This document shows, piece by piece, positions 34,960 to 46,790 of a DNA stretch of 64,000 nucleotides. Each line of letters begins with the position of its first letter. Positions within the stretch are counted from its first letter, which is position 1. The stretch is from Valencia hispanica. Taxonomy: Eukaryota > Chordata > Actinopteri > Cyprinodontiformes > Valenciidae. The DNA lies in NCBI GenBank assembly GCA_963556495.2, contig OY747712.1, positions 9,357,581 through 9,421,580 of the forward strand. Reading direction: 5' to 3'. The notes beneath the pieces were generated by a model. The model searched no databases, was not told where the DNA came from, and saw nothing but the letters and a program-made list of their open reading frames with translations. Both the position numbers and the translations under genes were made by a program.

Positions 34960-35215
34960 ATAAATGGCCTGCATTTGTATAGCGCTTTTTTAGTCAGAGG
35001 ACCACAAAGCGCTATACACTACATTCAGCCATTCATTCACACGCCGATGGTGGCGAGCTACATTGTAGTAGCCACAGCTGCCCTGGGTGTACACAGTTGC
35101 CACCGGGCCCTCTGACCACCACCAGCAGGCAAGGTGGGTGAAGTGTCTTGCCCAAGGAGACAACAATCGAGACGGACAGAGTGGGAGTTCGTACCAGCAA
35201 CCCTCAAATTAGTGT
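34960..35215 (+). repeat. Fish interspersed repeat, fullest copy in window
   Basis: Runs AATGGCCTGCATTTGTATAG, CACAAAGCGCTATACACTAC, CCACCGGGCCCTCTGACCAC, then GGTGAAGTGTCTTGCCCAAG and GAGACAACAATCGAGACGG. It is the same family as 14936-15070 and 20535-20675. It is very common in fish genomes; I do not assign a superfamily. Confidence 0.8.
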
Positions 35216-35805
35216 AAATGAAGACATAAGTGATGACTCCAGCTCAAAATCATTTATTGGCTGAAAGACGTCCATCTAAAGTCTAAAAAAATCTGTTGTT
35301 TTTTGTTTGCTCTCTAATTTATAGATTAGATTCTTAAGATGACCTTTAATTACTGTAATTCATCTCTCACAATATCAAAGGCAGCATGAATAGATTTTTA
35401 GGTACTTAGATTCCATCACTGTGTGCTAAAAGCTCAAGGTCTCTCCTTTTTAAAAGATTTGATTAAAAAACTAAGTTTTGGTGCTCTTGTTTTTAGAGTA
35501 GAATGTAGAGAGTACAAAACAGAAATATAACTTTTTCTTGCTCAATATCTCATTTGTTTTGGTGGTCTGGAAAACATGTCCTCTAAAAGCTGCTGTGTAT
35601 TAAATATTTCATGAGCCTGTTGTGTAGAGTCCCAGCTCTTAATGAATGCTTGCTGAACCAACGCTGCACTTTAGCTACATTCCCAGGAGCAATGTCTTGG
35701 AAAACAAATATTTTTCTGTTTGCTGCTAATGCCTGATACATGGTATGACTCGGTTACAAAACACTAATTTGACATTTTTATGTCATTTCTTAAAGGCGAC
35801 ATGTA
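35216..35805. other. Stretch with no gene seen
   Basis: No exon or named repeat. Confidence 0.4.
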
Positions 35806-37300
35806 TACAGTTCCGGTCAGAAGTTCACATCCAATACTCATGGGTATATCACAGTAATTTAGAGCTATTAAAGATTTATTTCAGCCATTTTTCCCCTATA
35901 TGTCATAATTATGCAACAATTATAATGGGTGAACAAATTTGGCATAGTTTTGAGTCAAAATTATATACACAAGGTTAAATGTAAACATAAATAACCCTAA
36001 TATCTTAATAGTGCTTAAGGTTCTAAAATACATTAAAACATATCAATCTCGTTAGTGTAGCTGGTACTTTTTCTTGGGCATCATAAATAGGATTGGTGTG
36101 TTAGCATTGATTGGATCGAGCACTGATCTGAACAATGTTACCCATTCCTGAAAAACTGCAGTTTCCAAGATGGTCCAAGTTTTAGGGATGGGTCGTCTTT
36201 TTATCAAGGTATGGGGGAACACTGAAACTGTCATCCTCAGACAAAGGGAAATTAGTTGAGATGTTTGAAAACCACCCAAAACTCAAAACTGGTGTGAAAT
36301 GGAAACCGATGGACCACCACTGTCCCTGTCTACAATGAAGACAGTTTTACATCATCATGGACTAAGAATGTGCTGACCAAGAAAGAAAAGTCTGACCTCC
36401 AATGTCATCCAAGACTTAGCACTCTTGAGAGTTTTAGGTGAAGGCAACTGGGCTTATCTTGTTATCTGGAAGTTGTTTCCCCTCTCATCCAAAAGACTGA
36501 AACTTCTAAGACGTCATCAGAAACAATCACACTAATAGAGTAATAGAGGCCATTGTTATCAACTAACGAGACCATCCAGGTCATGTAAAACCCTAGCCCT
36601 ACCCCTGCAATGTAAATGTTGAGAAGATGGAACATTAGACCACCTTCTCTGTTCAAGAATAACTCTCAAAAAGTCAGTTCAAGGTGTTTAAACCTAAACA
36701 TATTTACCATTGTTGCCAGTGGTCCATCTAACAAAGTGGAAGAAATAGCGCAAATTCTTAAACTTCTAAATGCTTAAATGGTCTAAATTTGTTGTTTCAG
36801 CAGGAGAAGGATTTGAAAAACACACCAGAACAGTTTTTTAGAAAAGTAAAAAAAAAAAAAGCTAACATTTGTTGAAAAGTTGTGGACCATGCTTTAAAGT
36901 TGAGCCCATGCCAGAAAACCAACCAATTTGAATTAGACCTACCAATTCTAGCAAGAAGAGTGAGAGATATCGCAGCCCGAATTATTCCAGAATCCAAGGC
37001 CTTGTGGCTTGAAGATGCTAAAAGGAAATAGAGCTTGATGTTTGCCAAACCAGACAGCTCTGGCGTTGTCCTACCTCATGTTTCCTACCGGTTCTTTGGT
37101 AGAAACCCTCATCAGGACTAGCGTTGATCCACCTTCCTCAAACCATGACCTCAAGACCGTAGAAAATGTGTAGACTATGCTTAAAATCAAAACATAAAAA
37201 CAAACCATTCAATTTAAATGTCAATGCAGAATTATGAGAAAAACTTTCTGATTGCAACAAAAGTGTGCGGTCAAGAGGGGTTGCGTTAAACAAATATTTT
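35806..37300 (+). mobile_element. Decayed Tc1-like transposon, 3' part present twice
   Basis: The left terminal repeat is visible as TACAGTTCCGGTCAGAAGTTC at 35806. The helix-turn-helix region appears at about 36130-36330 (TTTCCAAGATGGTCCAAGTT) and then TTTTACATCATCATGGACTA near 36345. The C-terminal region appears as GTGGACCATGCTTTAAAGTT at about 36883 and again, diverged, near 37163 (GTGTAGACTATGCTTAAAATC). This is either an internal duplication or two overlapping relics. A non-Tc1 segment lies at about 36465-36660. All frames are broken. It is a different Tc1 subfamily from the copies at 6.3 and 45 kb. Confidence 0.6.
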
Positions 37301-39193
37301 CTGTTTTTAACCGGTTTTTTAAAAGGGTGTGGGAAAAATCTAAAGGCTGACGAACACTTTGACAGATGATTAGTCAAACCCACTGACATTTTTCAACTTT
37401 ATGCACAGAGTAAAGTTAACTGAATCAATCAAAAAAATAGAGTTTAAAAAACTCTAAACCCCCATGAGAAGTCAACTGTCCGGGGCGAAAATCCAAAACC
37501 TCATGACAGCAATCCCACTTGAAACATTTGATTAGGCACACGCAGATGCGCATTTCACTTTCATGCGGAGCAGGAGGAAGTTGTGAGACTGTGCGTTCAG
37601 GCGACAGCAGGTGAACTGTTCGCATTTTAAGTGCAATTGTTTAATTTAATTTTTTATATGTAGTTCTCTTTTCAGATTGCTCGGATTGAATACTAATTAA
37701 AATGAATAAAAAAATAAATAATATTGATGTTATCATTTTAAAAACTGAAAGGTAAAAATAGACTATGACCGGATTTTTTGACCTCATTGGTGAAAATGAT
37801 GTACAAAATGTACAAAAAAGTCTAGCGTGACCTCTGGTCAAGACTTCACTTACTAAGGGGCATGGATACTTGACAACCTCCTCTTGAGTCAGAGATTCAG
37901 TTTGCTAAGAAGTATTCAACCAAGTATTAAAGAGGAGCATGTATGTAAGGAAAGTCCACAATAAATTAAAAGATGTGCAGCTAATTATAGGTCCTATAAA
38001 TCATTAAAGTTCATGCTCTATAATCATTCCTCCCTTTAATGTCACTGCGAGTTTGTGCCGGCTCCAAAAATAGTAATCTATTTTATAAATAGCAAAAATA
38101 TTGCATATTTCATGTATAATACAAAAAGTTAAATGTCAGGAAATGTAACAGAGCGCTGATATGGATTGTTAAAGGGCGTATTAAAATGGGTTTCCATTTG
38201 CATTGAGGTTTTGCCAAATTCCAGTCTGTCTGAGCAAGCCTCCCTGGCATCTAGGACGCCCATTACAGTGGCAATCATGCAGCACACGCTCAATCTTTTT
38301 CTCTCAGAATTGCCTGCTGTCACAAGATGCTTCTAGTCTCATTTACCTCCCTCACTGCCCTGAAACAGAGGTAAAAGGACCCCCTGCCTCTTGATGATAA
38401 TGGATCCTAATTTGACTTAGATTATGATTTATCAGATGCTGCGCGCACTTCCGTTGGAAGTATTATACAGCTCCCTGAAAATGGAACCATTACAAGTAGG
38501 GATCCATCTGTCACCCAGCAGTCATCAAGAAAGAGAGACGGAGCCATATGAGCCGGACCGGGATGGCTGCCCCAGAAATTAGACTGCTCCAGTTTGATTT
38601 CCTTTTGTTCCCCCAGTGTTACCGCCCCTTCATTTTCCGCCAGTTCTCCACCCGGCTTAATTTGTCCGTTGGATCAGGAGATGAGCATTAGTCAAACCTT
38701 TGCTTTTCCCAATTCGGAAGCAGAACATAGCTCTTATTTAATGCTCGAGTTACGCTCCTCAGCCCAAATGACTTCTTACACTTTTCTATTTTCCTTTTTT
38801 CTTTTTGAAGGTTATTCATTGCGCTGCCATGGGAAATTTGGATTATTTTGTTGTTTGTGTGGATCTGTGCTGCATAATTCATGCTTTAATGCATCTGTGG
38901 ATAAATATAAGTTGGATGCCTTCAATGCCCAATATCCAACCAATATCTTCAGTTATATTGGCTGCTTCTGCAGTCTCTTCCATTCTTCTAGTCTATGATT
39001 TCCTTCTGAAGGACAGTGGATGCACCGTTATTGTGTGTCAATCATGGTCCCATCAAAGTTATATAGTAGTTTATCCTCATTCATGTTGCTGTGAAGAGTT
39101 AGCAGGTCCAGGAAAAAAACATTTTTACCTGCAGGACAGACTTTACTTTTCCTGAGGGATAATGAAGCATCCGCAGCTCACAAGGCAGTCTGT
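37301..39193. other. Stretch with no gene; candidate conserved blocks
   Basis: 38090-38330 and 38400-38760 are repeat-free with balanced composition (e.g. GGCGTATTAAAATGGGTTTCC, CAGATGCTGCGCGCACTTCC, GATGAGCATTAGTCAAACC). They are candidate conserved non-coding DNA. No exon: the ORFs at 38594-39155 have no family motif. Confidence 0.4.
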
Positions 39194-40255
39194 CAGGTGG
39201 GTACTGGTTCATTGTCAGGGTCTTCTACCTCCAGGATTTTTCCAGAAAACCAACGAGAGGCTTCCCAATGAAATGCTTAAACCTTTTCGCCCAGGCCCGC
39301 CTATTCAGGTTCGGACAGATTACAATGGCAGGATAAATTAAGTTGCAAACATGCAATGTATTGACCCAAGACAACAATCAGAGAGTGCTTTAGACTATTT
39401 ATCGGGGCTTTTGGAGGCAGTAAAGAAGATACTCTGAGACGGTTTTATGCCAAAATGGACATTAGAGCTTGGCTTAATGAAAGCTACCACAAGCAGGGAC
39501 GATGCTAATCCATCACCAGTCTTAGTGAGACAAGTGCACCATTGAGTGACATTCAGGTCCACACTTTGTACCAGTCAGTGGCGGTAAGACACCAATTTGT
39601 TTGCCAGCCGCCAATAAACATCACAAAGAAGAAGAAGAATGCTGTGTTATTTTTAGGCTAATATGAGCATGCTAAGGTCTGGTCTTCAAAGGTAAAACTA
39701 CAATGCCTTTGTTGAAACTTTTGGGCACAGGGATCCAAAAGGGAAGCTAAGACATTTCTTTGGGGGTTTTGTGGGATTACCCAAATAAAGCAGAGGGCAT
39801 CTCAATCAGAACCTGAAGCCCTTTACCAGCACCTTGGATTAAACCAGGCAATGAGATTGTGTCCATGAGTCCCACAAACGGGTCCATCTTGAAAAATAGC
39901 TTGACCTTTTGCCAAGAACGTTTCATGTCTTAAAGTCCAAAAAAATACCTGATCCCCTCAGAGTCTCCGCAAGGGGTAAATATGTGATCTTCAAGCGTTA
40001 AGCCACAATGCTTCTTATCAAACGTTGGGGTGCACAGTCAACCACACCAAGAGTAAAACCTAGACATTCCTCTCCACAACAATCGTTATATCCATTGTGC
40101 AGAAATGATATGTTGTGCCTTCAGTGGGTTCTGGGTCGTTCTGGGGGGTCTTACCCCTGTAGAATGCACCCAGAAAACCACCAGAAGGCATCCAATCAGA
40201 TGCTTGAATCCCAATTCACCTTTCCATGACCCTGTTTCAAACCTTCTGGTTTATT
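39194..40255 (-). mobile_element. Possible decayed Rex3 LINE fragments
   Basis: About 39200-39300 and 40125-40215 resemble each other and also the Rex3 3' coding region near 13255-13335. Compare CAGAAAACCACCAGAAGGCATCC here with the GGAACACCTCACC...GGAGGCATCCCGACCAGATGCC there. Intervening sequence near 39790-39840 has a weaker echo (GGGCATCTCAATCAGAACC). A separate short piece ending in GAAGAAGAAGAA is at 39575-39640. Decay is heavy and the assignment is tentative. Confidence 0.35.
39361..39466 (+). repeat. Dispersed repeat shared with 27962-28082
   Basis: Plus-orientation copy of the repeat seen in reverse at 27962-28082, with shared blocks TTGACCCAAGACAAC, GACTTTTGGAGGCAGTAAAG (here GGCTTTTGG...) and CTSTGAGACGGTTTTAT. 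Family not recognised. Confidence 0.75.
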
Positions 40256-41934
40256 CCTTTTAAACGTACAAAAAAACTCAAAAATGAAGTTTAACCAAAG
40301 ATTTTATTGATCACATCTCATTTGACTTTCATTTTTGCACCAAATCCTGAGTAAAACCTTGGTGGACATGCCTCGTTCTGATGTTCTGGTAATACAAAAA
40401 GATTTTATCCAATGAGTTTGTTCAAATGTAGCTTCTCATGCAGACTAAACTTTAGTCATGAGTCTGAAGAAGTCTGCCCTCGTTATCGGTGTTTAGTTTA
40501 GCTGAGACCTCATAAAAATGGAATAAATAAATAAATAAAAAAGACCAAGTTGGACTCTAATGCCTGGCTAATCCAGTGCTGATAAGACGCCGTGCTTACC
40601 CCGCTGGGCTGAAAATCCTCTCCTCTCTCCCGCACACTTTCATCTCACACTCTCTAACTCTGGCAGTAATTTGCACAACCTGTGGGGGAAAGCACAGCTC
40701 TCGTTGGCAGCGGCAGGTCAAAACTAGTTTTCACTTCTCTGCAGAGTTGTAAAAGCACCACTACAAGTTAATGGTCTGTGAGGGCCTATTTTATGGCCAT
40801 GTTGACACAGAAGAGGAATAATTAAGGGGAAGCGGTGAAGCCATCAACTTTACACAGCCCTCTCTCCGAAGCACCACGTTGCCTGGTTACAGTTTTCACA
40901 GGTGACTGACTGCGCTGAATCACGCTGATCGACAATGAATCACCTCGATGAGTGGTCTGCGAGCGTCAGTTGTGATTGGTGGGATCATTAACGCTGATGT
41001 ATTGCAATAAGTGGCTAATCTGCCACCTCCGATCTGTCACAAAGGTTTGGTTTGATTCTTTGACCTGTCAGGAAATTTAAATTGGAGATAAAGAAAACAA
41101 AGAAGGTAGACAAAGATGTTGCACACACAAAAAAGCAAGGGGGACCCTGAACAGAGAGGCCTGTTTTTCTGTCCGTCACTATCATGATGCTAGTCTGCAT
41201 GGAGGAGATCATCACCTGATGCTGATGGATGAGATAAACCCGCTGTTTTGTCACTGTTTACATCAAAGAGCTACAACTCTGATGGCAATTTAGATTGAGA
41301 GGTTGTAGAAATGTGCATGAGATCCGGTATCTGCTTCCCGATTTAGCATTTCATTTCTTAGCACAGGGGATGGAATTTGAAGCTTGGCTGAGTAACACAA
41401 GAAGTCAGCTTCATAAAGAGGAGTTACAAAGCTTAATATCGTTTATGCCAGTGGGTTTGGACTTTGTGTTTATTTGTAAAAGAAAGAATAAAGGGAATCA
41501 AATGTTGCTGTCTTTATTCTAACCGCAACACAGGTTTTTAGAGTTCTCTATTAACCGTAAATTAGTAAATGCCAAGATTCATGATATTAAGTTTCAGAGA
41601 AACTGTCCTATATAAGATCATTGCATCTCAACTGAACGAGTAACCTGTATACCTGTCCTCTCTGGGGACAAGAACATTCTGATTGAAAATCCAAAACTAT
41701 TGGACAGTTTATAGTTTTAAATGAATACTTCTTTGACACCAAATCGGTCTCAAGGCAGGAGTGGTTGAACTCTTTAACAAATCTTTCATCTAAGTTTTCA
41801 GAAGTCTAAAGGCTCATGTTTCCTTTATAAAAATTTGCCAGCATCGTAAAGGCGGGACTTAATTTCCTCCAAAAGCTTCTTGAAAATGGTTTTGCCTGAA
41901 TTATTTTTCTTAATCACGTCATTCCAGTTAGTTG
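40256..41934. other. Stretch with no gene; one candidate conserved block
   Basis: 40560-40990 is repeat-free and of balanced composition (GCCTGGCTAATCCAGTGCTG, GATAAGACGCCGTGC). Nothing else supported. Confidence 0.4.
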
Positions 41935-42914
41935 CGTTTTTGGAACTCAGTGTACATTTCCAGAAAATACAGATAACGTTCCCTAGCTTAGAGGGTAATT
42001 AAAGGACCTACTTACTGGAACTTTCAGAGTACTTTTGGATAACTTTTCTGATATTCAGTGGGTTTTTTCTAGAATCTACATTTACTTTAAGTTACTTTTC
42101 TGAGCCTGAGAGTGCTTTCTGAAACTTTTAGAGTACTTTTCAAAGCCAAAGGGTAATGTCTGGGATGTATAGAACTTACTGTTACTGGAACCTACAGGGT
42201 GCTTTCATGGGAACATGGGACTTTTTGGAACTTCCATGTTACTTCCAAAACTTCCCATGTACTTTCCGATAGGTAATTTCCGAAACTTATAAGGTTATTG
42301 TCTATAGACAAATGGAATACTTTTCTGAAGTTACACGGTACTTTCTTTAACGTAATTAGTTCTTTGCAGTTTGCTGGATTCTTCCCAGAATTTACAGAGG
42401 GCTTTCTGGAGCTAGGGTAATTTTTAAAAATAAAATATTTTGCAAAATACAAAAGGGTACTTTCTGGAGCCTCTTGGATTTCAGAACTTACAAGTGGTCT
42501 TTCTGATTCATTTCTGGAACTTAAACATTAACAGAATAATTTTCAGAACCAGGACGAACCTTTACAGAAAGCAAGGGAACTTCTTAGAACCCCCACAGCG
42601 TACATTTCCAGAACATACAGATTACTTTCCTAAATTTAGAGGGTATTTAAAGACCTCATGACACGAAGTTCAATGGAACTCAATGGACTTTTTCAAAGTT
42701 ACAGACACGCCTTGCATAATCCTACTGAGAGCAAAAAACTGCTGCGGTGACTAGCATTTTACTCGTACTGAATCGCCGCGCACTGAACAAGCAGAAAGCC
42801 TGAAGTGACGTTAGCGAGAGAACGCATTCTACATTTGTTGACACATTTGACAGCGGCTTTTCAACTGTGACTGAGACCGCTATTTTCTGTTTTTGACAAA
42901 GAAAAGTGATCGCA

Positions 42915-43105
42915 ATGCCTTCGCGTTGTGTTGCGGGATTTTGCTCAAATACACACAAGGACGGTGTCAGTTTATTTAAGTTTCCCAAAGACCCAGAGTT
43001 ACTTTGGAAGTGGGTGAAACAGGTTAGACGCACCCATGAGAAGTGGGCTCCCTCCTCCTCCTCTCTTCTCTATTCGGAACATTTTGAGATTTTTTTTTTT
43101 TATTC
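42915..43105 (+). pseudogene. THAP zinc-finger domain of a Kolobok-type transposase, truncated
   Basis: THAP domains bind DNA through a C2CH zinc site. From the Met at 42915 the frame reads MPSRCVAGFCSNTHKDGVSL, then FKFPKDPELLWKWVKQVRR and LLYSEHFE. The CxxxxC pair, the F.FP box and the conserved W are present. The last Cys of the expected C-x2-H (LCSEHF in the family) is Tyr, so zinc binding is probably lost. The frame then runs into a poly-T tract and the catalytic domain is absent. A second open piece near 43220-43327, ending KKQ before GTACAT, could be a downstream exon end. Confidence 0.75.
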
Positions 43106-43769
43106 CGTTACTATCATAATTGATTCACTGGGTTGTTTAGTTCAACACAAGCATGGGTTGCTGTCGGCAACTGTCTACAGTGTTCTGCAGGAGTGTGACA
43201 GCGTGTGGCGGCGGTGCCTGGGGTGGCGCTCATGGACTGCGCGACACTGACAGCGTCAGCATCGCTACTCCTACAAGCTCGACTTCCACTGACATCCCAG
43301 TTAGATCTTGTGTCCAGAAGAAACAGGTACATATTCAAAGCAATATTGCTATAAATATCAATAATTCAAACTTTATTTAGTGAGTCTGACAAAGAAATTA
43401 AATAACAAACATGATTCACCTGAAACTAATAAATTGCAACGATAATCATAAAGAAGAATTGTAATGAAGTAAGTCTTACTTGCTTTGTTGTTTGCCTTGA
43501 ATGTCTGCCAACAATCTGATTTTATTTTTCCGATATCAGTCTCAGACCTAGTTTATTATTTTTAGTTTTAAAACTGATTTACCATATTTACATTATTATG
43601 TAATGTTTATTTTTCAGGTCACTACTAAAATCACTTCACGTTAATATTATGTTAATTTATACCATTTTGTTAATTATTTGAAAAGAAAAGAAGCCACGAT
43701 TAAAAGGTATTCCTAATCCTTACCAATCTGTGTTTCCCTGACGTAACTTCATCCGCTGCTATGTTAGCT

Positions 43770-43949
43770 TCATCGTTCTCTGACGCGCTTTCTTCTATCC
43801 ATCTCAGTCGTTGTGTACGGCTCGTACCTGTACGGTTCGATGCCACCACCACCTCTAGAAGCACCAGAACCTGCTGCATTTTCCACCTCTAAAACCATCT
43901 CAAGGCTAAAACTGGGATCTTCCGAGCCTTCAAATATGAGCGCCTCCAT
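43770..43949 (-). CDS. 59-residue ORF, opposite strand in the Kolobok-like element
   Basis: Minus-strand frame starting MEALIFEGSEDPSFSLEMVL and containing GGGGIEPYRYEPYTT before a basic end (MDRRKRVRER). It is acidic first, then Gly-rich, then basic. The EPYRYEPY box resembles the start of fish transposon-associated 'P2X7-like' proteins, as far as I remember, but the zinc-binding part that should follow is missing. Orientation is convergent with the THAP frame, as in elements that carry a second protein. Function unknown; it may be only a leftover 5' exon. Confidence 0.4.
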   Translation of the reverse strand: MEALIFEGSEDPSFSLEMVLEVENAAGSGASRGGGGIEPYRYEPYTTTEMDRRKRVRER

Positions 43950-44410
43950 CAGGCCTGACGGCGGTAGTTTTCAGACTGTCCAACCTGAGCGGTTCTGTCG
44001 CTGATGTCACATAACTGATACGTAGTTTTGAAGCCGCGGTTAAGCTAATATTTTTGAAACTCTAGTTATCTCGGCTCATAAATTTACTCAACCACATACT
44101 TTGACAAGATGCATTATGTCATGCTACATTTGCATGAAGTCAGCTTCGTGTCATGAGGTCTTTAAAGGAGCTGCTTACTAGAACTTTGAGAATAATTTCA
44201 GTTAGCTTTACTGATATTTACGGTGTGATTTCTGGAAATTAAAGGTTACTTTAGCAAGCCTGAGAGTGTTATCTGGAACTTAAAGAGTAATACCATAACC
44301 TACAGGATAATTACTATTACTGGACCTTACAGGGTACCTTCCAAAACAAACAGACTATCTGGGACTTACTGGACACTTTCCATGTACTTCCCAGAACTTT
44401 TTATACAGCA

Positions 44411-44999
44411 ACATGACATTGAAGCTTCCATGAATGCTAGCACGTATTAGCTATTCAGGTGAGTGCACCATCCCATAGAAATCTGAGCAATGCAACTGAG
44501 ATTGCCCATATTGGAGATCATGCTTCCTGTGTTTTTATAAGGAGGGCAGTATTACAGATAACAGGAAAGAAGTCCCGTTTTATTGTGCTGTGGCCGGCAG
44601 CAGTAGGCTCATGACAGCGAGCCTGTAATTGGCCCGTGAATTAAAAGGAAGCATATTGCTGCACACCTCACTATTATTGCCTTGAGCGGCGCCGTAGCTT
44701 GAAATCGAAGAACAGCTACCCATCTCGTTTTAAACGCGCATCTGTGAGTGAGTGCACACATTAATAACAGATTGTATTACCATCTCTGATATCCCTGACC
44801 AGCAGTGCCCCTGGAAAAAAATTGAAGTGTCCTGTAAAATTGAAAACCAGTTGAGCTCGATCTGTTATGTCGACTGCTTTACACAAGCGTCAACACCCTG
44901 TTGGGTTGAAGACTGAATGCTACTGTTTCAGGATGGGATCTCTTCATGCCTGTGGGGTTTATAGGTCAGAGTTGACTGGTTTAAATAACAAAATAAAGC
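44411..44999. other. Stretch with no gene; possible conserved block
   Basis: 44590-44780 is repeat-free with balanced composition (GAGCGGCGCCGTAGC). No exon recognised. Confidence 0.35.
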
Positions 45000-46790
45000 A
45001 ATTTTTTCAAACTGGTCAGATTTACTTACACATTGAGTTAATTGGAGGCAGACCTATAGATAAACTTAAAGGCAACACCTCAAATACTAATATTTCTTGT
45101 TTGACTTTATGAGTAAGCTAAAAGAAATCCGCCAAAATATCAGGAAAAGAGGTTTGAACTTCCCAAAGTATCATTCATCCTTTGTAAGTAAGCAAGTAAG
45201 TAAAATGTATTTATAAAGCTCCTGTCACAGATTGTTAAAATTTTCAGAAGCCTGAAGGTACCACGTTCACCTGGTTAAGAGAATTACGGCTGTTCTGTGT
45301 CCCAGAGATGACCGTGTTTTGGGGTGAAACGTGTGAATCAACCCCAGAACAAAAGCAAAAGCTGGATTGAAGAGGCTGGCTGAAGCTGGAGAGAAAGTGT
45401 CATTATCCTGAGTGAAACCAATTCTTTGCTGACGTGGACCGAAAGGCCTCTCTGAGGGGAAAAAGCAGTTATTCCAAATGCAGCATAAGAAAGACAGATT
45501 CAAATCTGGAAATGTGCAAAGGGAGTAAGAATTCATGAAAACCAACATTTAATTCCCCCTTTGTTTTAAGAAAGCAATTTTGAATTTAATTTGATTGAAC
45601 TAAAATTAAAGTGTTTGGACATAATGATAATTGTTAGATTTTTTGGAAAATTGGGAAAGCTTCCTAACCTGAAAACACCATCCCAGCAGTGAAGTATGGA
45701 GGTGGCAGCATCATGTTGTGTGGTTGTTTTTCTGAATGAAGGATGGATGCCCTTCAAAATGTAGATGGTTCAGTGCGGAAAGCACATTATGTGGAAATAT
45801 TAAAGGTCTCATTCACTAATTTTCCAATAAATCGGCTGTAGTCTGTAGTTTGAATGAATGCCCTGTGAGTCGTTTTGTGTGGGGGGGGAATGCTCTGGCG
45901 CTCCTGTTTCAGGAGGCTAAAGTTTGTCGGAGCAGTGAGTGGTGGGAAAACGACACGATTAAGAGTCTTACTCATTATTATTTCTGATATGCAAACGTCC
46001 CTCCTCTGATTGGCTAGTTACACTGACTAACTTAGAAAAAATAACTAACTTAGGGTTATACTTTGCTGGTGTTGTTCCAAAGACAAAATCCAACAATTTC
46101 TTCCTCAGCTCTTCTTTTTTGTGCAAAAAAAAAAAATGCAATGCTGATGTGTTATCTCCACAAATGACACAAAGCTGAATGTGTTCCGCTATGTTGTGGA
46201 GTTGCTAACTGTTAGCTTCTACTACCAGAGAGCTTTGCTCTCTCCTGGTCGCAAAATCAAAACAGCCAAGCCAAGGATGTAGAAGAGACCGGCTTTTTCT
46301 CACTTGTTCGTTTTCCTGTCTTTTTCCTTTCTACAGCCAATCAAACCAATGCATGCATATGCAACTCAGAGAGACTGATCTTATATAAAAAAAGAACAAG
46401 TATTGCATGTTTTCTCAGTGAACGAGTCTTTTAAAGCAACATCTAAGACCTCATTCTGCAGGTTAAAGCTTGGGGACAGTGACCATAATGCCACCAAATG
46501 AGCTACAAAATGACATCAAGATAACAAAGTCGATGTTTTTGAGTGGCCATGGCCAAAGCTGAAAAAACGTGCGCTAGTGAGGCAGCCTACAAACCCGACA
46601 CAGTTCCACCAGTTTTGTCAGGAGGAATGGGCCAGAATTTTAGCAAACTAGTGTTAGAAGCATGTGGAAGAAAACCCAGAATGTTTGACCCAAATCATAC
46701 AGTTTAAAAGGCAACTATTCAAAATACTAAGGATTTGCATGTGAACCTTGGATTATGAGGAAAGTCATACAAATTCTGTAAAACTGTTTT
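45000..46790 (+). mobile_element. Second Tc1 transposon relic, broken by two insertions
   Basis: Tc1 landmarks run in order: GAGTTAATTGGAGGCAGACC (45037), TAAGCTAAAAGAAATCCGCC (start of coding, 45114), CTGAAGGTACCACGTTCACC (helix-turn-helix region, 45252), CTGTGTCCCAGAGATGACC (45295), GGTGGCAGCATCATGTTGTG (45703) and CAGGAGGAATGGGCCAGAAT (46619). A scrap with GTAAGTAAGCAAGTAAGTAA (about 45184-45230) interrupts it near the start. An hAT-like MITE (45806-46428) interrupts it later. Frames are broken throughout. Confidence 0.85.
45806..46428. mobile_element. hAT-like MITE inside the second Tc1
   Basis: Starts GTCTCATTCACTAATTTTCC and ends GAGAAAA-type sequence complementing it (CTCAGTGAACGAGTC); about 11 of 14 terminal positions pair. 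Flanks are TATTAAAG (45798-45805) and TTTTAAAG (46429-46436), a 7/8 match. Tc1 sequence continues in register on both sides. No transposase frame. Confidence 0.7.

Larger units (their letters stand above)
42651..44161 (+). mobile_element. Kolobok-like DNA transposon (THAP, TTAA target duplication)
   Basis: Ends are AGACCTCATGACACGAAG and its exact complement CTTCGTGTCATGAGGTCT, flanked by TTAA on both sides (42647-42650 and 44162-44165). The first copy of the surrounding higher-order repeat has an uninterrupted TTAA at the same place (GGGTAATTAAAGG near 41995), i.e. an empty site. A THAP zinc finger is encoded on + at 42915 and a 59-codon frame on - at 43949-43770. TTAA targets plus a THAP domain define Kolobok elements; piggyBac also uses TTAA but lacks THAP. 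At 1.5 kb it is non-autonomous. Confidence 0.8.
41935..44410. repeat. Decayed TACTTTCTGGAACTTACAGGG minisatellite with higher-order duplication
   Basis: Diverged tandem units of about 30-40 bases carrying the phrase 'gtactttctggaacttacaggg'. A longer order is also visible. The block from GTGTACATTTCCAGAAAATAC (about 41950) to ACTGGAACCTACAGGGTGC (about 42200) recurs from GCGTACATTTCCAGAACATAC (about 42600). In the second copy it is broken by the TTAA element at 42651-44161 and continues to ACTGGACCTTACAGGGTACC (about 44340). Period without the element is about 655 bases. Confidence 0.75.

Noticed and set aside
42653..44159. 8-bp target duplication (ATTTAAAG/CTTTAAAG), which would suggest a P or hAT element
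   Set aside because: TTAA borders give perfect inverted ends (AGACC.../...GGTCT) and agree with the empty site in the other repeat copy, so TTAA is the better reading.
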